From assembly GCA_945901065.1 (NCBI GenBank), contig CAMDKI010000003.1, forward strand, positions 370,500 to 434,499: a DNA stretch of 64,000 nt, written 5' to 3'. Below the pieces are notes generated by a model that did no database searches, was not told the DNA's origin, and worked only from the letters and a program-made list of their open reading frames with translations. The DNA is from Chitinophaga pinensis. GTDB lineage: Bacteria; Bacteroidota; Bacteroidia; Chitinophagales; CAIOSU01. The first letter of the stretch is position 1. Each line of letters opens with the position of its first letter. Position numbers and translations under genes: made by a program. Of this stretch, positions 8,601-18,900 are shown piece by piece.

Positions 8601-9830
8601 CAGCCGCCGTTGCTAGAGTCGTTGACGAGCGCAACCAGGGATGTATCTTGTTTCGGGCTTACCGACGGGCAAGCGGAGGTTGTAGCCAGTGGCGGAACTG
8701 CTGGATATACCTATCAATGGGATTTTAACGCGGGAACGCAAATTACCACTAGGGCCAATAATTTGGGCGCAGGTACATACAATGTAACCGTTACAGACAT
8801 AAATTTATGTGAGAGCACGGGTAGCATTACCATTGTTGAGCCTACCGAGTTGGTAGCCAATATTGTAAAAACAGATGTGCGCTGCTTTGGCGATAGCGAC
8901 GGTATTGCAGAGGCAAATGCAGCAGGCGGAACCCCTGGCTATTCTTTTGTATGGAACACCAACCCTTTTCAGTTAAACGCGCAGGCGGTTGGTTTGAGTG
9001 CAGGTAGCTACGACCTTGTGGTAACCGATAACAATGGCTGCACAACAACCCAGTCGGTGCTGATTGAGCAACCCACCGAACTAAACCTAACCTTTACCAA
9101 AACAGACCCAACTTGCTTTGGTTATGACGATGGCACGGCAGCAGTAACCGTACTAGGAGGTGTGCCAAACTATGTTTACAATTGGAATGGGACTGTAGGC
9201 GATTCCTTAGCCATATTCTTAGCCGCTGGCGACCAATTGATGACCGCTACAGATGCCAATGGTTGCGAAATTGAGCAAGTAATTACGCTAGTTGACCCAG
9301 CCGAGACGGGTATTGACATTGTACCCGACAGCAGCAATATACCGTTAGGCGGCAATGTACAACTCAATACCTACATAACCACTAATGCCAATGCCAGTGT
9401 TACTTACAGTTGGCAACCATCGTATGCCTTGGATTGCGACGATTGCGAGGCGCCAGTGGCCAGCCCATTGTACAATACCACTTACATAGTAGAAATGACC
9501 GACGCTGCTGGTTGTAAAACATCGGACACTACTATTGTTGATGTGAACGAAAAAACAAAGCTTTACTACATACCCAATGCATTCTCGCCAAATGCCGACG
9601 GGTACAACGATGTGTTTTACATATATGGCAAAGCTATAAGCAGTATTAACTTCAGCATTTTTGATAGATGGGGCGAAAAAGTGTTTGAAAGCAATGACTT
9701 AAGCAGCGGTTGGAATGGTATATTCAAAGAAACCTTAATGCATCCAGGAGTGTTCGTGTACTATGCTGAACTGTATTTCGAAAATGGAGATAAAATAGAA
9801 GAAAAGGGAAGCATAACCTTGCTTCGGTAA
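5685..9830 (+). CDS. SprB-repeat surface protein with gliding-motility-associated C-terminal domain
   Basis: About 1381 residues. Signal peptide about 1-30, with mature SHAVGADIGY. An N-terminal module, about 30-400, is Cys-rich and shared with the next gene (DIDGDSLSYT, SGQMTFTP). About ten SprB-type repeats of roughly 80 residues follow (nt about 6.9-9.3 kb), each with a form of SCFGxxDGxAxVxxxGG, YxYxW and GTYxVTVTDxNxC. Several are introduced by SNYNG. An Ig-like segment comes next, then a C-terminal CHU_C/TIGR04131-type domain (IPNAFSPNADGYNDVF, FDRWGEKVF, GWNG) that targets cargo to the T9SS. ATG 5685 gives a clean signal peptide. A terminator follows at 9857. Predicted function: cell-surface adhesin for gliding or attachment. 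Confidence 0.92.
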   Translation: MFKNSTPLRKYFVAITLFICAFLPQVSFASHAVGADIGYTCLGNNQYRVRLTFYRDCAGINAPSSVSINARSASCGRNLTFTAGRTSVTELVTRCASQQNTTRCRGGNNPGFEEHVYEGVITLPAQCTDWVFSYGICCRNSAITNLSSPGSRDLYVEARLNNTITPCDNSPFFSTQPVPFVCVGQQTFYNHGAIDIDGDSLSYTIINPLQASGSNIPFTGGTNINNPVRTNGPFLFDNQTGQMTFTPSQTQNAVVTVLVREYRNGVLIGSTMRDIQVVVVNCPNNNPPIMSGTNGSGPAFNGQPASYTSTICGGNPLCFDINFQDPNASNVLTVTYNNLPAGATMTISGTQPPVATFCWTPAPGQTGQYNFIVTVEDDACPITARAIQSFTINVSPSSYTVNSNVVPPTCPGGSNGAASISISSGAIPPISFSWPSGATGPSVTNIQSGTYPVTITDASNCAVVYNVVVPGPDSMILTTTTTPSVCNGTADGTATVAVTGGTSANGTYGYEWSVSNQVNTNNNIINVGFGNYFVTVTDDNGCTATANAYVFQPGPLVINLSASSISNYNGAEISCFGAADGVVEALASGGVLPYTYDWSPNANNQTTSIINNLGPGTYAVTVTDDNGCNTGTSVTVTEPAQVVANAVVFSNYNGADISCFGANDGSARVTAAGGTGAYAYVWSAAANNQVSRTATNLGPGVYDVTVSDVNNCTAQSTATLVEPAAVGLSVFSTATVNGYNISCFGGNTGAIGSNVTGGTPGYNYSWNDQNSQITAYASDLVAGTYALRVTDLNGCLAIDSTTLSQPPPLATTASITSNYNGFNVSCAGASDGTAIANPIGGVPPYTYVWNDPNSQLTQTVTGLSANVPYTLLVADLNECVVSATVTLNEPTPVTSLTSVVSNYNGRDISCYNGADGAASVLAGGGAPPYSFVWATNSGNVIAAVLTGLEEGTYLVTVTDNNNCQKVDSVSLVQPPLLESLTSATRDVSCFGLTDGQAEVVASGGTAGYTYQWDFNAGTQITTRANNLGAGTYNVTVTDINLCESTGSITIVEPTELVANIVKTDVRCFGDSDGIAEANAAGGTPGYSFVWNTNPFQLNAQAVGLSAGSYDLVVTDNNGCTTTQSVLIEQPTELNLTFTKTDPTCFGYDDGTAAVTVLGGVPNYVYNWNGTVGDSLAIFLAAGDQLMTATDANGCEIEQVITLVDPAETGIDIVPDSSNIPLGGNVQLNTYITTNANASVTYSWQPSYALDCDDCEAPVASPLYNTTYIVEMTDAAGCKTSDTTIVDVNEKTKLYYIPNAFSPNADGYNDVFYIYGKAISSINFSIFDRWGEKVFESNDLSSGWNGIFKETLMHPGVFVYYAELYFENGDKIEEKGSITLLR

Positions 9831-9856
9831 ATAACGCTAGGTGTAAAAACTTACTT

Positions 9857-9895
9857 AAAAGCCCACGCAATCAGCGTGGGCTTTTCTTTTTTTTA
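9857..9895 (+). terminator. intrinsic terminator after the first SprB-repeat gene
   Basis: AAAAGCCCACGC and GCGTGGGCTTTT pair around a 5-nt loop AATCA and are followed by a T-rich tract. It separates transcription of the two giant adhesin genes. Confidence 0.9.
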
Positions 9896-9902
9896 AAATT
9901 GC

Positions 9903-9931
9903 TTGGGTTTGTTATAAAATAACTATATTTA
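9903..9931 (+). promoter_or_regulatory. candidate promoter of the 3516-residue adhesin gene
   Basis: TTG at 9903-9905, an 18-bp spacer, then TATATTTA at 9924-9931, one base from the Bacteroidota -7 element TAnnTTTG. It lies between the terminator at 9857 and the ATG at 9992. Confidence 0.35.
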
Positions 9932-9991
9932 AAGCTAGTTCGCCTCGCACGCATTTTTAACCTTATTGCTACAATCTAAACCTGCTTCAGT

Positions 9992-12900
9992 ATGAGGGGA
10001 TTTTTACGCTCCAGAGCGCTTGCAATTACGATATTGCTCCTATCATCGTTTTTTGTATTCAACAATAAAGCCGTGGCGTCGCACGCCGTGGGTATTGACC
10101 TTACCTACCAATGCTTGGGTGGAAACCAGTATGAATTTACGGTTAACTTTTACCGCGATTGCGATGGTGTTTCGGCGCCTTCAAATGCCTTCATCAGCAT
10201 ATCATCGGCATCTTGTGGTATTACTACCTCCACCAGCCTGGCACGGATTAGCACCATTGAGGTTTCGGCCATTTGTGCTGGCCAGTTGGGCTCATCATCA
10301 TGCAGCGGCGGCAACCTACCCGGTATTGAGCAGTATACCTATAGGGGCAATTTTACCTTGCCTGCCAATTGCAACGATTGGGTAATAAGCTATAACCTAT
10401 GTTGCCGTAACTCGGCCATTACTAACTTGCAAAACCCTGGCAGCCAGAGCCTTTATGTAGAAGCAAGGTTGAACAATGCCGGAGGCTTATGCAACAACTC
10501 ACCGTTTTTTACCTCCTTGCCTACTCCGTACCTATGTGCGGGCCAGCCTTTCTTTTATAACCACGGTGCCATTGATATTGACGGCGACTCGCTAGTTTAC
10601 ACACTTGTGCCTCCCCGCACAGCGCCAACGGCCAACATACCATACAATGGCAGTTTTACTGCCACTAGCCCACTAAGCACCACTGGAGGTTTTGGTTTCA
10701 ATACCCAAAGCGGCCAAATGAGCTTTACGCCCGCCAGCCCACAACAAGCGGTAGTAACCATTAGGGTTGATGAGTATAGAAACGGCGTACTAATTGGCTC
10801 TGTGATAAGAGATTTGCAGCTAGTGGTAATCAATTGCAACAACCAGCTGCCTACCGCCAGTGGAATTAACGGCACCAGTGGTGTGGGCGGAGCTTACACT
10901 ATTGATGTGTGTGCTGGCTTTCCATTGTGTTTTGATATTAGCTCTAACGACTTGAACGCTGGCCAACAGGTTACCATGAACTGGAATGGTGGTATACAAG
11001 GGGCTACGTTTACCACTACGGGTACGCCTTTCCCACGAGCTACTTTCTGTTGGACTCCAGGCCCTGGCGATATTGGCGTACACAACTTTTCGTTGGAAGT
11101 GAGGGATAATGCCTGCCCAATTCCTGGATTGAATATTTACACATACACCATTACTGTAACCCCTAACCCCAATCCTCCGGTTACTGCCGGTCCTGATTTG
11201 AGGATTTGCCAAGGTGGAAGTACCCCATTAACCGCCTCTACACCAGCTCCGGGCGTTACTTATTCTTGGAGACCAACAACAGGTTTAAGTTGCACCAATT
11301 GCCAAAACCCAACGGCATCGCCTAACGTAACTACGGTATATACCGTTACTGCCAATTATCCTGATGGTTGCTCGGGTTCTGATGATGTACGGGTAACGGT
11401 AAACCCTACCCCGACTGTTTTTGTGTTCCCGGCTGCTGCAACGGTATGCACAGGCGGTTCTATATCACTCACCGCAACAGGAAGCTCCTCTGTAACATCC
11501 TATACCTGGAACCCAGGCGGCCTTACGGGCTCATCCGTTATAGTATCTCCGACCGGAACAACTACTTACACCGTAACGGCCTTTGATGCTATTGGCTGTC
11601 CGAGTTTGCCGGCTACATCGGTCATAACCCTTAACCCACCGCCTGCTGCGCCGGTTTGCAACAATATTTACGTTACCACCAATGGTGGCGGCAATGGTTT
11701 GAGCCAAGCTACGCCAACTACTTTGCTAAACGCCCTTACCATAGGCGCTTGTAACAGTGTGAATATTAAAATGGCTATTGGTACTTATGTAATTGATAAT
11801 GCTATAACCAACTTTACTAGCTACATGACCATTGAAGGTGGATTCGACCCTAGTAATGGATGGCGCAAGAGCAGTTTGCCCGGTGCTACTACCATTTTGC
11901 GTAGTAATAATAATCCTGACGGCCCTCCGGGAGCACAGCGTATAGTAGCTTTTTACATCAACACCGCCCAATTTTTCAGGATACAAGACTTGACCATACA
12001 AACGCAAGATGCGCCAGCAGGTTCTATTTCAAACTACGTATTGCACATGACCTCATGTAGCAATTATGAAGTAGTAAGAACTCGTTTGATTTGCGGAAAC
12101 GGTGGTGATGGTATACAAGGAAACAATGGTTTTTCCAACGGTGCCAATGGAAGCCAGGGTGTAAATGGTTCTGATGGTCGTGATGATGATGACAACCTGC
12201 CAGGCGCTGGTGGCGCTGGTGGCGCTGGTGCAGGCAGTACTGGCGGGGCTGGCGGCCCTGGTGGCACCGACTCTAACGGTGCTGGATGCTGCCAAAACGG
12301 CCCGCCGGGGCAACCGGGTTCGGCTGGTTCTAGCTATCGGGGTGGTAGCGGTGGCGGTGGCGGTGCTACCGGCGGCGAAGATGATAATGTTGGAGGAACT
12401 GGTGGTGCAAGTGGTGGCTTGTTTGGCGGCGGAAGTGCAGCAGCAGGCGGCGTTGGCGGTGCAGGCGATGACCCTGGCCAGCCAGGTTTTTCAGGGCAAG
12501 CAGGGGCTAACGGCGCAAATGGAACCAATGGAACCAACGGAGCACCAGGAGCTTTTGGTGGTGGATTTTTCAACCCGGGCGGTAATGGTGCCAATGGTAC
12601 CGACGGTCAGGGCGGTACTGGCGGCGGCGGCGGCGGCGGTGGTGGTGGCCATTCAAACTGCACATTTTGCGACATCGGTTCAGGAAATGGCGGCGGCGGC
12701 GGCGGCGGCGGCGGTGAAGGCGGCCTCGGTGGCGAAGGGGGTTCTGCTGGAGGTGCATCTATAGCTTTGTATTTGTTTAACAACGGCACTGGCGGCAACT
12801 TTAGGCAATGCAACCTTACACGCGGTTTAGCCGGAGTTGGCGGTGCTGGCGGTTTGGGCACTACTGGTGGAAGCGGTGGACCGGGAGGTTTAGGTGCTAC

Positions 12901-15900
12901 TTCATCGCTAAATGAAATAGGTGCCGGAGGTAATGGTGGCTTTGGTGGTAGAGGGGGCAATGGTGGCAACGGTGGAACGGGTGCTAACGGTGTTGCCTTC
13001 CGTTATTATAGAGATGGAGGCCTTAACCCGGTAACTACCGATACCCTGTTTAACCTTACTGCCCAACCGGTAATTACGGCTACTAATGTAGCTTGTACCA
13101 ATACCAATATAACTTTTGCTGGCCCTAGCTCCAATGCTTGGAACTACGGAGCAGGTGCCACTCCTGCTACCGGTGTAGGGGCAAGCACTATAACACAATA
13201 CTCCACCACAGGCCGCAAGGATATTGCATTCGGGGCCAATAATTACTTGGGCTTTGCCAATATTGCCATTAGCAATGCTGCCTTTGTACCTGATATTACG
13301 GTGCAGGGTGCTACCATGGTAAACGCAACCACTTATCGTATTTGTGCTGGCACGCCAGTAAACTACCGCACTAGCTCCTTGGCGGTGGCATACGATTGGA
13401 ACCTACAAGGTGTTTTGCCTAGCAACTATACTACCCAGAACGTACTCAATGTAGTGTACAACACTGCTGGCACGTATACCGTAACGCTCAGGGTAACTAC
13501 CGACTGTTGTGGCTTATCGCAACCTTCTACCATTACCATGATAGTAGAGGACACGCCAAATCTTACGTTCTCAGGCACACCCCAATATTGCGCAGGGGGA
13601 CAAACGGTTATCAATGTAAGGGGTGCATCAACCTACATCTGGACTCCAAGTACGGGACTTTCATCTAATACCGATAGTACTGTAACAGTTGTAACTCAAA
13701 CCACAACTACCTATTTAGTATATGGCTACAACGCCTCTGGTACTTGCTTTGATGTTGACTCGATAACCATAACCGTAAACCCCGAGCCAGTGCTTACAAC
13801 CAGTTCGGTTGCAGCTACTTGCGGAAGTAATGGTTCGGTATCGGTGACGGTAACTCCTGCAGGAACTTATTCCTATGCTTGGAATACGGTTCCGCCGCAG
13901 TTTACCGCTACAGCCAACAACGTGCCACAGGGCAATTACCAGGTGGTAGTTACCAATTCGGCAACAGGTTGTACCAATAATAGATATCAAACTGTTGCTG
14001 CCAACGGCACGCCTATAGCCTATATAACAGGCGTAATAGACGTAACCTGCACGGGCGCCAACAACGGGGCAGCACAAGCCGCAGTAACTGGCGGAACCCC
14101 AGGCTATACCTACAACTGGGGTGGAGGCGTGGTTGGACCTAACAGAACGGGCTTAGCTGGAGGTTCGTATACAGTAACGGTTACAGACTTAAATGGCTGT
14201 ACCGCGTCGGCAACTGCTTTTATTAACGAACCAGTACCAGTGGTAGCGCAAATAACCAGTGTTACCCCTGCAAGTTGCTCCAACACCTTGGATGGAGGAA
14301 TAACCATATTTGTAGACGGAGGTGCCGGAAACCACCAAATTGTGTGGAGCACTACTCCGCCGCAAACAAACGATACGCTTATTAACCTGGCACCGGGTAA
14401 CTATACTGTAACGGTAACCGATGCAAACGGTTGCAGCCTTACCCGCAATGCTGCAATAAGCTCGCCACCACCATTTGTGTTATCGCAAACATTGTTTGTG
14501 AATACTACCTGTGGCGGTACTAATGGCGCTATAACCGTTAACGCCATAGGCGGCACAGGCACTAAAACATTTGCGCTTGATGGAGGCACACCTCAAGCTA
14601 CAGGCGCATTTACAAACGTTCCGCCAGGGGCGCACAGTATTTTAATTACCGATGCCAATGGTTGCGACACTACCTATAATTTCACGTTTACTACACCACC
14701 GCCTTTCAGCTTAAACACCACGGTAACTCCAATTGGTTGTAGCGGTGGCACTACGGGCAGTATACTTGCTACGGGTGCAGGCGGCACAGGTGCTTTACAA
14801 TATAGGTTGGGTGTAGGCCCGTACACAGCCAATAATAACTTTACCTTGTTACCAGCCGGAACTTACATAGTTTGGGTGCGTGATGCAGTAGGTTGTACCC
14901 TTACCGATACGGTAACCCTTGCGGCACCTGGCTCGCTGAGCGTGGCGTTGGCACAGGATAGTGTAAACTGTAACGGAGGCAACGATGGTCGCATAACGGC
15001 TACTGGTTCAGGAGGTACATCGCCATACCAATTCAGGATTTCAGGCGGCGGGCCGTTTAGCGCTAATAATGTGTTTACCGGTCTTTCGGCGGCAAGCTAT
15101 ACCGTTACTATCAGTGATAACTTTGGTTGCACTGCCACAGCCAGTTTGGCCGTTCGACAACCTGCCGTGCTTACCGTTGGACTGGTGCAGGATAGCGTTG
15201 ATTGTAATGGTGGAACTAATGGTTTTATTACTGCCACGGCAATAGGCGGAACAGCGCCTTTTAGGTATTCAATTAACGGTGGTACCAGCTATCAAAGCTC
15301 AGGTATATTTACTGGCTTATCTGCAGGCTCTTACACTATTAATGTGTTGGATACTAACGGTTGTGCTGGCTCTGGAACGATTACGGTAAGACAGCCTAGC
15401 GCACTTGCCATGAACCCTGTTATTGACGACCTAACTTGCCCAACAAACCCAACGGGTGCAATTGCTACCAACCCATCGGGCGGTAGCTTGCCTTACCAAG
15501 TAAGTTTGAATAATGGCGCTTTCCAATCGTCACCCAATTTCTTGAACCTCACTACCGGAACCTATACCTTGATTTTGCGCGATGGCAAAGGTTGCCTAGT
15601 GTATGATACCGTAACCGTAGCGGCACCTGGTGGTGTTGGTATTTCGTTGGCGGTAACAGGCATTGGTTGTGGCAACCCCACCGGTAGTATTGTCGCAACT
15701 GGCTCAGGTGGTTTGCCGGGTTATTTCTATAACATCAACGGAGGTGCTTTAAATGGTACCGGTATATTCAATGGTTTAACAGCAGGTTTCTATACCGTTA
15801 GAGCGTACGACCAAGGTGGTTGTTTTGCCCTCGATACGGTAACTATCGGTCCTGTGGCGGCTATTCCACTTACTTTGGTGGTTGATAGCGTAAACTGTTT

Positions 15901-18900
15901 TGGTGGCAACACCGGCAGGATAACCGCCACGGTAAATGGTGGTACTGCTGGTTATACTTTCAATATTAATGGTGGTGCATACGGTGCTGCTAACGTATTC
16001 AACAACTTAACTGCTGGCAGTTACACCATTGGTGTGCGAGATGGAGGTGGTTGTACCGCTACTGCTGTGGGCATAGTGCGTGCACCAGCCCAACTTACCG
16101 CCACCGCCACCGTTGACAGTGTTGATTGTAACGGCAATTCGGATGGATTTATCGTATTTACGGCAAGTGGCGGCGTGGCTCCTTATGAATATTCATTAGG
16201 TTCGGGCTACCAATCATCGAACATATTTACCGGGTTAGCCGCTGGCGCATTCCCCAATGCTGCAGTGCGCGATAGTAAAGGATGTACTTTTAGTATTCCA
16301 GTTACGGTGGCACAGCCAGCTGCGCTGGGCTTAACTGCCGTGCAAGACAGTGTAAACTGCTTTGGTGGCAACACGGGCAGCATTACCGCTACCGCTACTG
16401 GCGGCTCAGGTGGTTATCAATATAGCATCAATAGCGGTGCATTTGTATCTTCAGGCACCTTTACGGGCCTTACGGCGGGCACCTACACTATTGATGCGCG
16501 CGATTTCAACTTCTGTACACGCACATTGACCGTTAATGTATTGGCTCCAACCGATTTAACCTTATCGTTGGTTGCTGGCAGCGCCGCCTGTGCAGGTGCT
16601 GGTGGAGGCCAAATAACGGCTACTGCTGGTGGTGGCTCGCCAGGCTATCAATACCAATTGAATGCGGGAGCTTTTGGCCCATCCAATGTATTTACTAGCC
16701 TTGCGCCTAACACTTATAACGTAACCGTGCGCGACCAAAACGGATGTACCGAAACATCGAGCATTGTGGTATCTACTCCAACAGCCTTGGTAGTAAGTGC
16801 CGTTCAAGACAGTGTTAATTGCGGTGGCGGCAACGATGGTTCATTGGTAGTAACGGCCAGTGGCGGAACCCCAAATTATCAATATAGTATTGATGGCACT
16901 ACGTTCCAAGTGAGCAATATATTTACGGGTTTGACTGCAGGGCCGTATACCGTAACGGTTCGTGATGCCAATGCTTGTACCCAAACGGTGAATATAACGG
17001 TGCTTCAGCCTGTCGCTCTAACTATTGCTACCGTGCAGGATAGTGCCTCTTGCTTTGGGGCGAGCGATGGGGTAATTACTGTAACTGCTGGCGGCGGTTC
17101 GCCTGCTTATGAGTATAGTTTAGATGGCACAACCTTCCAACCGTCGAATGTATTTAATGGACAAGCCGCAGGGCCATACACTATTACCATACGCGATGCC
17201 CAGTTTTGCCAAATAACGGGCAATATAAGTGTATTGCAGCCCACAGTATTGGGGGTGAGTGCTACCAAAGTAGACGTGAGCTGCAACAGCACCACCGATG
17301 GTAGCATAACAGTTACCGCTACAGGGGGTTCGTTGCCGTATAGCTACAATTTGAATGGTGGCACGCCACAATCGAGCAACTTATTTAGCAACCTTAGTGC
17401 GGCTACCTATACCGTAAATGTGGTTGATGGCAATGGGTGTGCACAATCAACAACCATTACGGTAGGTTCTACTTCGGGTATTACGATAAGTTTGGTTGCC
17501 GATAGCTTGTCGTGTAACGGCGCTGCCGATGGAGTAATTACCGTAACCGCTAGCAGCGCAGCGGGTGGCTTAGAATATAGTACCAATGGTACTAACTTCC
17601 AGGCGTCGAATGTATTTAGCTCCCTCAACGCTGGCAATTATACGGTTACGGTTAGGGATGCCAATCTTTGTGTGGCTTCGGCTAGTGTAATTGTCGGTCA
17701 GCCTTTGGCTATTATCGCTTCTGCGGTGCAAGACAGTGTAAATTGTAACGGTGGCACTGATGGTGTTATTACTGTAACTGCTAGCGGCGGATCGCCAAGC
17801 TTTACTTATAGCCTTAATGCCGGCGCCCCGCAAGCGTCCAATGTATTTAATGCGCTTGGTGCCGCTAGCTACACTATTGATGTTACCGACCAGAACAATT
17901 GCCAAGCTCAAGTAGGAATAGCGGTATTGCAACCGGCGGCATTAACCGTTTCGGCTGCGGCTACAGCCTCTAGTTGTGCCGGTGGCGGTACAGGTGGCAT
18001 AGTGGTTACAGCAGGTGGCGGTTCGGCGGCATATCTATATAGTATTGATGGTGTTAACTTCCAAGCATCAAACACGTTCACCAACTTGGCTTCGGCTACT
18101 TATACCGTTACCCTAAGGGATGGCAATAACTGTTCCGTTACCACAACCGTAAACGTAGGTCAGCCAACGGCACTTACTTTAACCTTGGTGCAGGATAGCG
18201 TAAGCTGTAACGGCTTAAGCGATGGCACTATTACTGCAACCGCAGGTGGTGGCAATGGGGTTTATGAGTATAGCTTAAATGGCACCAACTTCCAGGTTTC
18301 GAATGTATTTACGGCTTTGGCCGCTGGGCCATATACCGTAACCCTACGCGATGGAAACGGCTGTACGCAAACGGCCAGCACCAGTGTGTTACAACCTGCC
18401 GTGCTTACTGTAAGCACGGTGGTTATTGATATTAGCTGCAACAGTACTAACGACGGGCAAATTACCGCAACTGGTGCAGGTGGCAGTGCCCCTTATCAGT
18501 ATAGTTTCAATAGTGGTGCCTTCCAAGCTTCGGGTACTTTTGCTAACCTAACTGCTAATAGTTATACTATTGACGTATCGGATGCCAACGGTTGTGCGGC
18601 AACTACAAACGTAACCGTCCAAGCGGCAGCTCCGGTAACCGTAACCCTCACCCAAGACAGTGTAAACTGTAACGCTGGCACCGATGGACAAGTGATTGCA
18701 GTGGGTGCTGGCGGAAGCGGTGCCTTGCAGTATAGTATTGATGGGGTAAACTATCAGGCATCGGGCACCTTTACTGGCCTTAATGCCGCAAACTATACCG
18801 TTTCGGTGCGCGACATTGCGGGTTGTAATACCACAGGAAACATAACCGTGTTGCAACCAACCGCCCTGAGTGTAACCGCCGTGCAGGATAGCGCCAATTG

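Noticed and set aside
12334..12969. Proline-rich reverse-strand frames opposite the Gly-rich adhesin segment
   Set aside because: They are the reverse reading of GGN codons, which gives CCN proline codons. No start signal, promoter or family match.
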